Assembly (NCBI GenBank): GCA_038327195.1
Contig: JBBQKU010000019.1
Location: 7,317 to 71,316, forward strand
DNA: 64,000 bases
Reading direction: 5' to 3'
Source: UBA4416 sp038327195
GTDB lineage: Bacteria; Bacteroidota; Bacteroidia; B-17B0; Aurantibacillaceae
Part shown: in pieces, positions 36,240 to 44,779 of the stretch
Layout: each line of letters starts with the position of its first letter
Numbering within the stretch: the first letter of the stretch is position 1
Notes under the pieces: generated by a model
What the model was told of the DNA's origin: nothing
The model's database searches: none
The model's input: only the letters and a program-made list of their open reading frames with translations
Program-made: the position numbers and the translations under genes

Positions 36240-38603
36240 TTAAAATTTAAAATTATAGGTTAAGGCTGGTATAATTGAACCAACTACTGAATATCTAACG
36301 GCTTCGGTTGTGCCTGGCGTTCCTTTACTTTCGCGGAAATAAATTGAGAATGCATTACGACGATTGTAAACATTATATACGCTCAATACCAATGTTTGCT
36401 TATAACGCTTACGATCATTCTTTTTAAAGTTGTAAGTGATTCCTATGTCAGCTCTGTGATAAGGAGTATTACGATAATTGTTACGAGTGCCTTGTGTATT
36501 ATAAGGAATACTATAACCCTGTAATTCAACTTTTACATTTGGAAAAGTAGCAGGTGTTCCAGTTTGGAATAAAAAATTTGCCGAAAAACTTAAGCGTTTA
36601 TTTAAATCATAAATTAAAACAGTATTAATGTTGTGCGTTCTGTCATATTTTGATAAGAACCAATCGCCATTACTAATACCTATTACTTTACGTTCTGTTT
36701 TTGATAAGGTATAACTTACCCAACCATTTAATTTCCCTTTCGCTTTTTTTACATACAATTCAAAACCATAAGCTCTGCCTTTACCTTGTACTAGGTCAGC
36801 TTCAAGGTATTTGTTTAATAGTAAATTGGCGTTATCAACATAATCTAATTGGTTTTGTAAATTTTTGTAATAAATTTCAGCTGATGTTTCGAACATATTA
36901 TCTTTAAAATTTCTAAAATAACCTAATGTCACTTGGTCAGAAATTAAAGGTTTCACGTTGTTTGTTGCTGGTGTATAAATATCTAACGGTGTGGAAGCTG
37001 CCGTATTTGAAACAATGTGCAAATATTGTGACATTCGGTTATATCCTAATTTAACTGAGCTTTTATCGTTAATAGTATAATTAACGGCTAAGCGGGGTTC
37101 CGGATTATTATAAGATTTTATGATTTGACCTGAAGGAATTTTTTCTTCTTTTTCAAATGGTTTGCTTTCATTTGGAATCGTATCTCTATAAGTATATTTA
37201 GTTCCTTTACCCATGTAATTAAACAAAGACCATCTAATACCATATTGAACTGTTAAACGTGGTGTTAATTTTTGTTCATTGTCAATATAAACTGCATATT
37301 CAGTACCATATTGATTTGCTAATAATATTTTGGATTCTGTTCCATTGTCGGCAGTTATAATTGCATCTCCAGGTTTAAATGTAAATAGGATCGCTTGTGC
37401 TCCAAATTTTATGGTGTTTTTATTGTTAAGGTAATAGGTAAAATCTGGTTTTACACTGTAGTTAATAATATTTGAAGTCCAGTCAAATTTCTGACTTGTG
37501 CCTTCGCTTTTAAATCCTAAGTTATATTGGTAGTTACTATAAAATGTACTCATATTCATAAACAACTTACTATTGAAAATATGATTCCAACGAAGGGTAG
37601 CTGTGCTATTTCCCCAATTGAATTTAAAGCCTGCACCAAATACGTCTCTCCCAAAATAGCCACTTGCAAATACGGTGTTTTTATCATTAATTCTCCAATT
37701 AAATTTTGCAGTTAAATCATAAAAATAAAATTTAGCGTCTTTTAAATCGGGTTGTTTTTTTGATAAAATTGGTTTTGCCAAAACATCAATATAACTTCTT
37801 CTTCCAGCAATAATAAAGGAAGCTTTATCTTTTAATATTGGTGCTTCAATAGAGATACGACTAAAAATAGTTCCTAATCCACCATTAACTTCCAGTTTTT
37901 TACTATTACCTTCTTTCATTCTAATATCTAATACTGAAGAAGCTCTTCCTCCGTATTGAGCAGGAATTCCACCTTTAATTAGTTTAACGTCTTTAACGGC
38001 ATCTGGATTAAAAATTGAGAAGAAACCAAATAAGTGAGATGAGTTATAAACTGGAGCTTCATCCATTAGCACTAAATTTTGATCAATATTTCCGCCACGT
38101 ACATTAAATCCACTTGCACCTTCGCCAACAGTTGTTACACCTGGTAATAATTGTATACTTTTTATAATATCTACCTCGCCTAATAAAGCAGGCATTTTTT
38201 GAATTTGTTTAATATCCAATTTTGCCACACTCATTTCCATGCTTTTTACATTGGCATCTGCTTTTTCTGATGTAATTACTACTTCAGCAGTTTCGGTACC
38301 CTCGTCGGATAATTCAATACTAATAGTTTGATTTCCATTTAAATTTACAGGTTTAAAAATTGTTTTATAGCCAATAAACGAAAATACAATTGTATCATTT
38401 CCTGCAGGCAGTGTTAATGAATAAAAACCGTATGGATTTGTAACTGTACCAAGTTGCGAATTTTTTTTATAAACTGTTACACCAATTAAGGCTTCACCAT
38501 TTTTAGAATCTTTTAAATAACCACTAATTGTATATTTAGTTTGAGAATTTGTAATTTGAAATAAGAAAATAAAAGCGAGTATAAATAAGCAATGTTTTTT
38601 CAT
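36240..38603 (-). CDS. TonB-dependent receptor with carboxypeptidase-regulatory-like N-terminal domain
   Basis: The 787-residue outer-membrane protein has a signal peptide ending in TNSQ. A CarboxypepD_reg-like domain covers about 25-105 (GEALIGVTVYKKNSQLGTVTNPYGFYSL). The plug follows (about 115-225) with GFNVRGGNIDQNLVLMDEAP and GRASSVLDIRM, then a beta barrel ending in aromatic NFKF. It pairs with the DUF4249 lipoprotein. A 10-bp inverted repeat lies in its upstream leader (38639-38672). Substrate is not predictable; the plug lacks the SusC VQVRG-type signature and no SusD is present. Confidence 0.94.
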   Translation of the reverse strand: MKKHCLFILAFIFLFQITNSQTKYTISGYLKDSKNGEALIGVTVYKKNSQLGTVTNPYGFYSLTLPAGNDTIVFSFIGYKTIFKPVNLNGNQTISIELSDEGTETAEVVITSEKADANVKSMEMSVAKLDIKQIQKMPALLGEVDIIKSIQLLPGVTTVGEGASGFNVRGGNIDQNLVLMDEAPVYNSSHLFGFFSIFNPDAVKDVKLIKGGIPAQYGGRASSVLDIRMKEGNSKKLEVNGGLGTIFSRISIEAPILKDKASFIIAGRRSYIDVLAKPILSKKQPDLKDAKFYFYDLTAKFNWRINDKNTVFASGYFGRDVFGAGFKFNWGNSTATLRWNHIFNSKLFMNMSTFYSNYQYNLGFKSEGTSQKFDWTSNIINYSVKPDFTYYLNNKNTIKFGAQAILFTFKPGDAIITADNGTESKILLANQYGTEYAVYIDNEQKLTPRLTVQYGIRWSLFNYMGKGTKYTYRDTIPNESKPFEKEEKIPSGQIIKSYNNPEPRLAVNYTINDKSSVKLGYNRMSQYLHIVSNTAASTPLDIYTPATNNVKPLISDQVTLGYFRNFKDNMFETSAEIYYKNLQNQLDYVDNANLLLNKYLEADLVQGKGRAYGFELYVKKAKGKLNGWVSYTLSKTERKVIGISNGDWFLSKYDRTHNINTVLIYDLNKRLSFSANFLFQTGTPATFPNVKVELQGYSIPYNTQGTRNNYRNTPYHRADIGITYNFKKNDRKRYKQTLVLSVYNVYNRRNAFSIYFRESKGTPGTTEAVRYSVVGSIIPALTYNFKF

Positions 38604-38638
38604 ATATTTTTTAATGTAATTTTTTTTAGGATGTGAAA

Positions 38639-38672
38639 TTAGGAAACTTTTTTTACGTTTAGAGTTTCCTAA
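38639..38672. repeat. Inverted repeat in the leader of the TonB receptor gene
   Basis: TTAGGAAACT and AGTTTCCTAA are 10-base perfect arms around a 14-base loop. They lie 36-69 bases upstream of the ATG at 38603. It could be a leader hairpin or operator. The rest of 38604-38902 (about 300 bp) shows no gene and no clear TAnnTTTG box. Confidence 0.5.
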
Positions 38673-38902
38673 AGGTTAATTTTACCGTTTATGTATCAAT
38701 ATTTTAGTTAGGTGTTATAACAGATAAATACCGAATTTGTTGTGATTTTGTAAATAAAACAGGAATCATTTTTTGTTAATTTTTATTTATGCTAAATACG
38801 GTATAATTTTCATCATAATAAATCATGATGCTTATCACTTATGATTCAATACATTTTTGTTTTTTTTACCATAGTAAATAGTTACTTTAATATTAAATCA
38901 TT

Positions 38903-39670
38903 ATGAAAAAATTAGAAAACAAAGTATCCATTATAACTGGAGCTGGGTCTGGAATGGGTCGCGAAATCGCTTTATTATTCGCCTCAGAGGGCAGTAAAGT
39001 TATTGCCACTGATATTGATCAAAAAAGACTAGATGCTCTTAAAATTGAAATTAAGGAAAAAGGTGGAGAAGTTACAACGCTAATATCAAACATTGCTATA
39101 GAAGAAGATATTGAAAATATGATTAGTATAGCTGTATCTACTTACGGTACGCTTGATATATTAGTAAATAATGCTGGTATCATGGATCACTTTGCGCCAG
39201 TTGCCGAACTCGAAAACGCCATGTGGGAAAAAGTAATGAAGATTAATGTTGATGGGCCTTTTAAGGCCATGCGCAGTGCTTTAAAAGTTTTCCTTAAAAA
39301 AGGTAATGGGGTTATTGTTAATATTGCATCTCTTGGAGGATTGAATGGTGCAAGGGCTGGTGCGGCTTATACAGCGAGTAAACATGCTTTGGTTGGTCTT
39401 ACGAAAAACACTGGTTATATGTATTCAAAATCTGGTATTCGTTGTAATGCTATTGCTCCAGGTGCGGTAAATACTAACATTGGAGAAACAATTGATTTTA
39501 GTAAAATTACACCACTCGTAAATGAACGAATAATGTCCGGTTTGGTTTTAAATCCTAGAACAGGCGAGCCAAGTGAAATAGCAAAAGTTGCCTTGTTTTT
39601 AGCAAGCGACGATTCTAGTTTTGTAAATGCCTCTGTAATTACTGTAGATGGTGGTTGGAGTGCTTATTAA
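38903..39670 (+). CDS. SDR family NAD(P)-dependent oxidoreductase
   Basis: The 255-residue classical short-chain dehydrogenase has cofactor motif TGAGSGMGRE, NNAG near residue 87, a serine in VNIASLGG, and the catalytic YxxxK in YTASKHAL. NTNIGE and an SSFVNASVITVDGGWSAY C-terminus follow. Asp in ATDID after beta2 favours NAD over NADP. It stands alone between divergent and convergent genes; the substrate is unknown. Confidence 0.92.
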   Translation: MKKLENKVSIITGAGSGMGREIALLFASEGSKVIATDIDQKRLDALKIEIKEKGGEVTTLISNIAIEEDIENMISIAVSTYGTLDILVNNAGIMDHFAPVAELENAMWEKVMKINVDGPFKAMRSALKVFLKKGNGVIVNIASLGGLNGARAGAAYTASKHALVGLTKNTGYMYSKSGIRCNAIAPGAVNTNIGETIDFSKITPLVNERIMSGLVLNPRTGEPSEIAKVALFLASDDSSFVNASVITVDGGWSAY

Positions 39671-39821
39671 ATTTTAAATTTTTCATCTTAGTTTTTTTAT
39701 TATATAATACCAATTGGATCTAAAAAACAGTCTAAAAACTTCCTTTATAATGCATATGAAATTGGATTATTACAGATATGCTTTCAGTATAAATAAAGTA
39801 ATCAAAATAAATCTAAAATAA

Positions 39822-39853
39822 AAAAATCCCGTTAGTTTTCTACCGGGATTTTT
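39822..39853. terminator. Bidirectional terminator between SDR and malic enzyme genes
   Basis: AAAAATCCCG/CGGGATTTTT is a 10-bp stem with a 12-base loop, A-rich before and T-rich after. It closes the convergent minus-strand malic enzyme gene. Confidence 0.85.
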
Positions 39854-39870
39854 GATTTAAAATTTAGTTA

Positions 39871-42141
39871 TTATTTTTTGTTTTGAGCATCAACAACTGC
39901 AATCGTAATCATGTTTACAATTTCACGCACTGAGCTTCCTAATTGTAAAACGTGTACTGGTTTTTTTAATCCCATTAAAACTGGACCAATAGCTTCAGCA
40001 CCACCTAATTCTTGTAATAATTTATAAGCTATGTTTCCAGAAGCTAAATTTGGAAATATAAATGTATTTACATCTTTATCTACCAAAGTGCTAAATGGAA
40101 ATTGTTCTTTTAATAAATCATTATTTATTGCAAAGTTTGCTTGTATATCACCATCTACAATTAAGCCTGGGTAATTTTTATGCAATATATTTACAGCCTC
40201 ATGTACTTTTTTAGGAACTTCTCCTTCGGCCGAGCCAAAGTTTGAGTAAGATAACATAGCTATGCGAGGTGTAATATTAAATTGTTTTACCGTGTTAGCT
40301 GTTAAAACAGCAATATCAGCAAGTTGCTGCGCAGTAGGGTCAGTGTTCATAGTTGTGTCTGCAAAAAAGTAAGGGCCTTTTTTTGTAACCATGATGTATA
40401 AACCAGCAACTCTACTTACACCTTCCTGAACACCTATAATATCTAAAGCCGGTTTAATAGGAGCGCCGTATTTTCTGGTTAATCCAGAAATCATGGCATC
40501 TGCCAAATTTTGTTCAACCATCATAGCTCCAAAATAATTACGGTCGCGCATTAATTTTCGAGCGTCGTATTGTGTAAGTCCGTTACGTTGTTGTTTTTTC
40601 CATAACAAATCACCAAACTCAGCTCTTCTTCCTTCTTCCTCAGCTAACCAAGTATCAATAATTGGAGTGTCACCTAAATCAATTTGATGCTCTTCTAACA
40701 ATGCTAATATTTTTTCTTTATTCCCTAATAAAATTGGTTTAGCAATACCTTCATCTTTTGCAACTTGTGCTGCTTTTAATATTTTGTAAGTATCGGCTTC
40801 AGTAAATACAACACGCTTAGGATTTGTTTTTGCTTTATTGGCAACACTACGCATGAGTTTATTGTCTTTACCTAATCTATTATCTAATTCGGTACGATAG
40901 GCATCCCAATCCGTAATAATATGTTTTGCAACCCCACTATCAATAGCAGCTTTTGCAACAGCCGAACTTACAGTAGAAATTAAACGGCTATCAATTGGTT
41001 TCGGAATAATGTATTCTGTTCCAAAGCTTAAATTTTTTGATCCATAAGCCAAGTTTACATAATCTGGTACGCTTTCTTTTGCTAATGCAGCAATTGCTAA
41101 TGCAGCTGCTAATTTCATTTCTTCATTAATACATGTTGCACGAACATCTAAAGCCCCTCTAAAAATAAAAGGAAATCCTAATACGTTATTTACTTGGTTA
41201 GGATGATCACTTCTGCCTGTAGCAACAATAATATCGGGACGTGCAGAAATTGCATCCTCATAAGGAATTTCGGGAGTTGGATTTGCTAATGCAAATACCA
41301 CACAATTTGGCGCCATTGAGCGAACCATATCTTGCGTTAAAATATTACCTTTTGATAAACCAACAAATACATCAGCACCTTTAATTGCTTCGTCTAAAGT
41401 GTTAACACTTACATTTTCAGAGGCAAAAAAAGTTTTGTATTGATCTAAGTCTTTTCGGTTTTTATTAATAACACCTTTACTATCAAGCATTAAAATATTT
41501 TCTTTTTTAACACCAACTGCTATGTACATTTTAGCACATGAGTTTGCTGATGCGCCAGCGCCATTAATCACTAATTTAACTTCGCTCATTTTTTTGCCAG
41601 AAATTTCAACGGCATTTAATAAACCAGCAGATGAAATAATAGCAGTACCATGCTGATCATCATGCATTAAAGGAATATTTAATTCTTCTTTTAATCTGCG
41701 TTCAATTTCAAAACATTCAGGAGCTTTAATATCTTCTAAATTAATTCCACCAAAAGTTATCGCTATATTTTTTACCGTATTTACAAATTCATCAATGTTT
41801 TTTGTGTCTACTTCAATATCAAACACATCAATATCTGCAAAAATTTTAAAAAGTAAACCTTTACCTTCCATTACTGGTTTTGATGCAAGTGCTCCAATAT
41901 CTCCTAATCCTAAAACTGCAGTACCATTAGAGATAACAGCTACTAAATTTCCTTTTGCGGTATATTTGTATGCGTCTTCTTGGTTTTTTTCTATTTCTAA
42001 ACAAGGCTCAGCAACTCCGGGAGAGTAGGCGAGTGTTAAATCACGTTGAGTGGTGTAAGGTTTTGTAGGAACTACTTCAATTTTTCCGGGTCTTCCTTGT
42101 GAGTGATAATCAAGGGCATCTTGCTTCAAAGATTTTGACAT
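39871..42141 (-). CDS. maeB: NADP-dependent malic enzyme with C-terminal phosphotransacetylase-like domain
   Basis: The 756-residue fused enzyme has a malic enzyme part at about 1-425. Its landmarks are YSPGVAEPCLEI, LGDIGALASKPVMEGKG, HDDQHGTA in the metal-binding site, and the Rossmann motif VINGAGASANSCA. A phosphate acetyltransferase-like domain follows to 756 (VFTEADTYKILKAAQVA, GLTRKYGAPIKPAL, VLQLGSSVREI). It oxidatively decarboxylates malate to pyruvate and supplies NADPH. The fused PTA domain is usually regulatory. The gene is monocistronic with its own terminator; the upstream gene is divergent. Confidence 0.97.
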   Translation of the reverse strand: MSKSLKQDALDYHSQGRPGKIEVVPTKPYTTQRDLTLAYSPGVAEPCLEIEKNQEDAYKYTAKGNLVAVISNGTAVLGLGDIGALASKPVMEGKGLLFKIFADIDVFDIEVDTKNIDEFVNTVKNIAITFGGINLEDIKAPECFEIERRLKEELNIPLMHDDQHGTAIISSAGLLNAVEISGKKMSEVKLVINGAGASANSCAKMYIAVGVKKENILMLDSKGVINKNRKDLDQYKTFFASENVSVNTLDEAIKGADVFVGLSKGNILTQDMVRSMAPNCVVFALANPTPEIPYEDAISARPDIIVATGRSDHPNQVNNVLGFPFIFRGALDVRATCINEEMKLAAALAIAALAKESVPDYVNLAYGSKNLSFGTEYIIPKPIDSRLISTVSSAVAKAAIDSGVAKHIITDWDAYRTELDNRLGKDNKLMRSVANKAKTNPKRVVFTEADTYKILKAAQVAKDEGIAKPILLGNKEKILALLEEHQIDLGDTPIIDTWLAEEEGRRAEFGDLLWKKQQRNGLTQYDARKLMRDRNYFGAMMVEQNLADAMISGLTRKYGAPIKPALDIIGVQEGVSRVAGLYIMVTKKGPYFFADTTMNTDPTAQQLADIAVLTANTVKQFNITPRIAMLSYSNFGSAEGEVPKKVHEAVNILHKNYPGLIVDGDIQANFAINNDLLKEQFPFSTLVDKDVNTFIFPNLASGNIAYKLLQELGGAEAIGPVLMGLKKPVHVLQLGSSVREIVNMITIAVVDAQNKK

Positions 42142-42248
42142 AAGTATTAAATTTAAGAGAACGAAAGTACATTTTTTAAAGGAAAATTAATAATAATATT
42201 TTCCCGTTTTTTTTCGTATTTTTAATATCCTGAAAAATTATATCATTT

Positions 42249-43388
42249 ATGAAAAAACAATTACTCATCATTTTCACATTTTGCGCAATCAGTTTAGTAT
42301 CTCAAACAACATTAGTAGATAGTATATTTTCTGGAGGCATTTATCGTAGTTATCGTTTATACATTCCAGCAGTTTATACAGGTTCATCGGCACGCCCATT
42401 AATTATAAATATGCACGGTTATACAAGTAATGCTTTGCAACAACAATTTTACAGTAATTTTGAGCCAATTGCTGATACAGCTAATTTTTTAATGGTGTAT
42501 CCTAATGGTACTTATTCGGGTGCAAACAGATACTGGAACGCTGGCTTAGGACCAACAGGTGCTGATGATTTAGGTTTTTTATCTCACTTAATCGATTCTC
42601 TAAAAGCACAGTATAATATTGATTTAAATTGTGTGTATTCAACAGGAATGAGCATGGGAGGCTTTATGAGCCATACGCTTGCTTGCGAATTAAGTAATAG
42701 AATTACAGCAATTGCTTCAGTAACTGGAAGTATATTTATTACACAATATGGTACAAATTGTCATCCAACTCGTCCTGTCCCAGTTATGCAAATTCATGGA
42801 ACCGCTGATGGTACGGTTCCATATATTGGAAATTCGACAATGCTGCCAATAGATAGCGTTGTTAATTATTGGGTAACAAAAAATAATTGCAGCTTAATTC
42901 CTACAACCATGGCAGTTCCTAACATTAACTTAACTGATGGGTGCACTGCTGATCATTTTGTGTATTCTGGTGGTACCCTGGGAAGTACTGTTGAACATTA
43001 TCGTGTAAATGGTGGCGCGCACACTTGGCCAGGAGCACCTTTTACAATTGGAGTTACTAATCAGGATTTTAGTGCTTCTAAAGAAATTTGGCGTTTTTTT
43101 AGACCATTTAAATTAAATATGCTAACAAGTATAAATGAGGTTGATAAACAAAATTTAAATTTTAGTTTATTTCCAAATCCAACAAATAATCAATTACAAT
43201 TTAAATATGATGGATATAATCAACAGTTTGTTAGTATTGAAATTATTGACATTTGCGGAAAATTTGTATTAAATAAAATTTATGATTCAAATGTAATAGA
43301 TGTTAGTAAGTTAAATGCAGGTCTTTACTTTATTACAATAAGTGAAAATGGAAAACAGATTGCTAAACAAAAATTTGTAAAGGAATAA
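42249..43388 (+). CDS. Secreted esterase, PHB depolymerase / CE1-like, with type A T9SS sorting domain
   Basis: The 379-residue protein has a signal peptide ending in LVSQ. The alpha/beta-hydrolase domain has INMHGYTSNA, nucleophile Ser135 in GMSMGG, Asp187 in GTADGTVPY and His258 in GGAHTWPG. This is the PHB depolymerase/feruloyl-esterase (LpqC-like) pattern. A type A C-terminal sorting domain starts near 300 (LFPNPTNNQLQF ... LNAGLYFITISENGK). It should be exported by type IX secretion and act on extracellular esters such as plant feruloyl esters or polyesters. It has a strong terminator and no cotranscribed neighbour. Confidence 0.9.
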   Translation: MKKQLLIIFTFCAISLVSQTTLVDSIFSGGIYRSYRLYIPAVYTGSSARPLIINMHGYTSNALQQQFYSNFEPIADTANFLMVYPNGTYSGANRYWNAGLGPTGADDLGFLSHLIDSLKAQYNIDLNCVYSTGMSMGGFMSHTLACELSNRITAIASVTGSIFITQYGTNCHPTRPVPVMQIHGTADGTVPYIGNSTMLPIDSVVNYWVTKNNCSLIPTTMAVPNINLTDGCTADHFVYSGGTLGSTVEHYRVNGGAHTWPGAPFTIGVTNQDFSASKEIWRFFRPFKLNMLTSINEVDKQNLNFSLFPNPTNNQLQFKYDGYNQQFVSIEIIDICGKFVLNKIYDSNVIDVSKLNAGLYFITISENGKQIAKQKFVKE

Positions 43389-43414
43389 TTTTGTAATTAA
43401 TACAAACACGAAGT

Positions 43415-43450
43415 AAAAAGGCTACCAAATTAATTTGGTAGCCTTTTTTA
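43415..43450. terminator. Bidirectional terminator between esterase and mini-lipoprotein genes
   Basis: The near-perfect palindrome AAAAAGGCTACCAAAT-TAATTTGGTAGCCTTTTT is a 17-bp stem. It closes both the esterase gene and the minus-strand operon ending at 43467. Confidence 0.93.
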
Positions 43451-43466
43451 TGATGTATAAACAAAA

Positions 43467-43679
43467 CTATTTACTTAACGTACAAGTTTCAGTCCCACTT
43501 CCTCCAGAATCAGTAACAGTTTCTGTTTGACAATTAGAAAGTGCTTGTTTTTTAGTAATTTTACTAAATTTTTTCACTTCTCCACCAGTTGCATCTTTAC
43601 ATGTGCAAGTCCAGTCTTTTTTGCATGATACAAATGATAATGCCATTAAGGCAATTGATAATATTGCTATTTTTTTCAT
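43467..43679 (-). CDS. Cysteine-patterned mini-lipoprotein, copy 1 of 3
   Basis: The 70-residue lipoprotein has a signal peptide with lipobox SFVSC (Cys19), then KKDWTCTC (Cys25, Cys27). An ITKKQALSNC segment carries a third mature Cys, and the last Cys is in TETCTLSK at the end. The two upstream neighbours have the same plan: SCKK-x-x-TCTC, then x-x-C, then C-T-x-K. It has four mature cysteines but no CxxC except TCTC. It is the last gene of an apparent operon behind a TonB-dependent receptor. Function is unknown; metal or redox chemistry at the outer membrane is possible. Confidence 0.8.
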   Translation of the reverse strand: MKKIAILSIALMALSFVSCKKDWTCTCKDATGGEVKKFSKITKKQALSNCQTETVTDSGGSGTETCTLSK

Positions 43680-43708
43680 TTTAATGTATTTATAATTTAA
43701 TTAATTAT

Positions 43709-43951
43709 TTATTTTAATGTGCATTTACGTGTTTCTGTATATGGTTGTCCATCAGGAGTAATGTCTATTGACATACAAGCCGCTTTAGCATTAGCTTTAG
43801 TTATTTTTTTATACACAATTGTTTTAGTTGAACTTGCACCTGCTGATGCAGGATCATTGTCGGTAGTAACGCATGTACATGTTCTTTCTTTTTTACAAGA
43901 CGCTAACGATAAAGCTATCAAAGCGATTGATAATATTGTTATTTTTTTCAT
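43709..43951 (-). CDS. Cysteine-patterned mini-lipoprotein, copy 2 of 3
   Basis: The 80-residue paralogue of copy 1 has lipobox SLASC (Cys19), then KKERTCTC. A variable Thr/Ser/Ala-rich stretch (VTTDNDPASAGASS) follows, then YKKITKANAKAAC and the C-terminal RKCTLK. The signal peptides of copies 1 and 2 are nearly identical (MKKI-x-ILSIAL-x-ALS). It lies 29 bases upstream of copy 1. The diverged middle between constant cysteines resembles a family under diversification. Confidence 0.8.
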   Translation of the reverse strand: MKKITILSIALIALSLASCKKERTCTCVTTDNDPASAGASSTKTIVYKKITKANAKAACMSIDITPDGQPYTETRKCTLK

Positions 43952-43973
43952 TTTTTATAATTTTATAAGGTTA

Positions 43974-44285
43974 TTATTTAATTGTACAATCAAAAACTTC
44001 AGTGTAATCATGTTTTGTTGTTTCGCTTCCTACTGTTGAAGTATCAGATTCTTTTTCAGTACGAGAATTACAAGTTTTTTTACCTTGAGCAGTTTTTTTC
44101 GTTGCACTGGCTAACACTTCAGTAGCTGTATAAGATGGATCAGTAACTGTAGAACTAGAATTAATAGTTCCAGAAAGTGTTGTTACAGTTGTTAAGGTAC
44201 TTGTACATGTACAAGTTCTGGCTTTTTTGCAAGATGCTAAACTTAAAGCACCTAAAGCAAACGCAATTAACGTGATTTTTTTCAT
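43974..44285 (-). CDS. Cysteine-patterned mini-lipoprotein, copy 3 of 3
   Basis: The 103-residue member is the longest copy. It has lipobox SLASC (Cys19), then KKARTCTC, a 45-residue Ser/Thr-rich insert, KKTAQGKKTC and the C-terminal FDCTIK. It lies 22 bases upstream of copy 2 and 58 bases downstream of a 140-residue lipoprotein. The shared framework with the other two implies tandem duplication followed by expansion of the middle. Confidence 0.8.
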   Translation of the reverse strand: MKKITLIAFALGALSLASCKKARTCTCTSTLTTVTTLSGTINSSSTVTDPSYTATEVLASATKKTAQGKKTCNSRTEKESDTSTVGSETTKHDYTEVFDCTIK

Positions 44286-44343
44286 GTTTTTTTGTTTTTT
44301 GGTTTATATTATTTATTGTTTGATTATTTTGTGATTTCTAAAA

Positions 44344-44766
44344 TTAAATCACTGTTACTGTTATTGATTTTTTTGTAATATTTCCATCTCTATCAACTAT
44401 GGTATAGGTTAAAACCTCTGTGCCTGCTTGGTTTCTAGTAATATAAGTTACATCAATAGTATATCCATTATATTCTAGTGAAGATAAATGGTGATTAAAA
44501 AAACTTGTAGTTGTAGTACTTCCATCATAAGATACTGAGGCATTAAAACTCGTCAGATTATCTTCCGTTTTTGTAACAATAACGCCAACCAAAACGGTAT
44601 CAAGTTTGTTTCTAGTAACATTTGTGGATACATATTTACCACCCGTTTTGAATGCCATATCTGGCGGAATGCGAGGGTCAACTCCTGCAGATGAAGTAGA
44701 TTTCTTTTTACAGCTAGTTCCAATAAAAACTAAAGCTAAAATTGACAAGGTGATTACTTTTTTCAT
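44344..44766 (-). CDS. Lipoprotein downstream of a TonB-dependent receptor
   Basis: From ATG 44766 the product is 140 residues, beginning MKKVITLSILALVFIGTSC (lipidated Cys19) KKK. The mature part is beta-rich, with KYVSTNVTRNK, FNASVSYDGST and VDRDGNITKKSITVTV at the end, like an Ig-type domain. The frame is open further upstream to 44862, but that extension lies inside the receptor gene and lacks a signal peptide. It is 13 bases after the receptor stop, so it is likely a receptor-associated surface lipoprotein. No named family is recognised. Confidence 0.72.
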   Translation of the reverse strand: MKKVITLSILALVFIGTSCKKKSTSSAGVDPRIPPDMAFKTGGKYVSTNVTRNKLDTVLVGVIVTKTEDNLTSFNASVSYDGSTTTTSFFNHHLSSLEYNGYTIDVTYITRNQAGTEVLTYTIVDRDGNITKKSITVTVI

Positions 44767-44779
44767 TTTATTTATTTTT

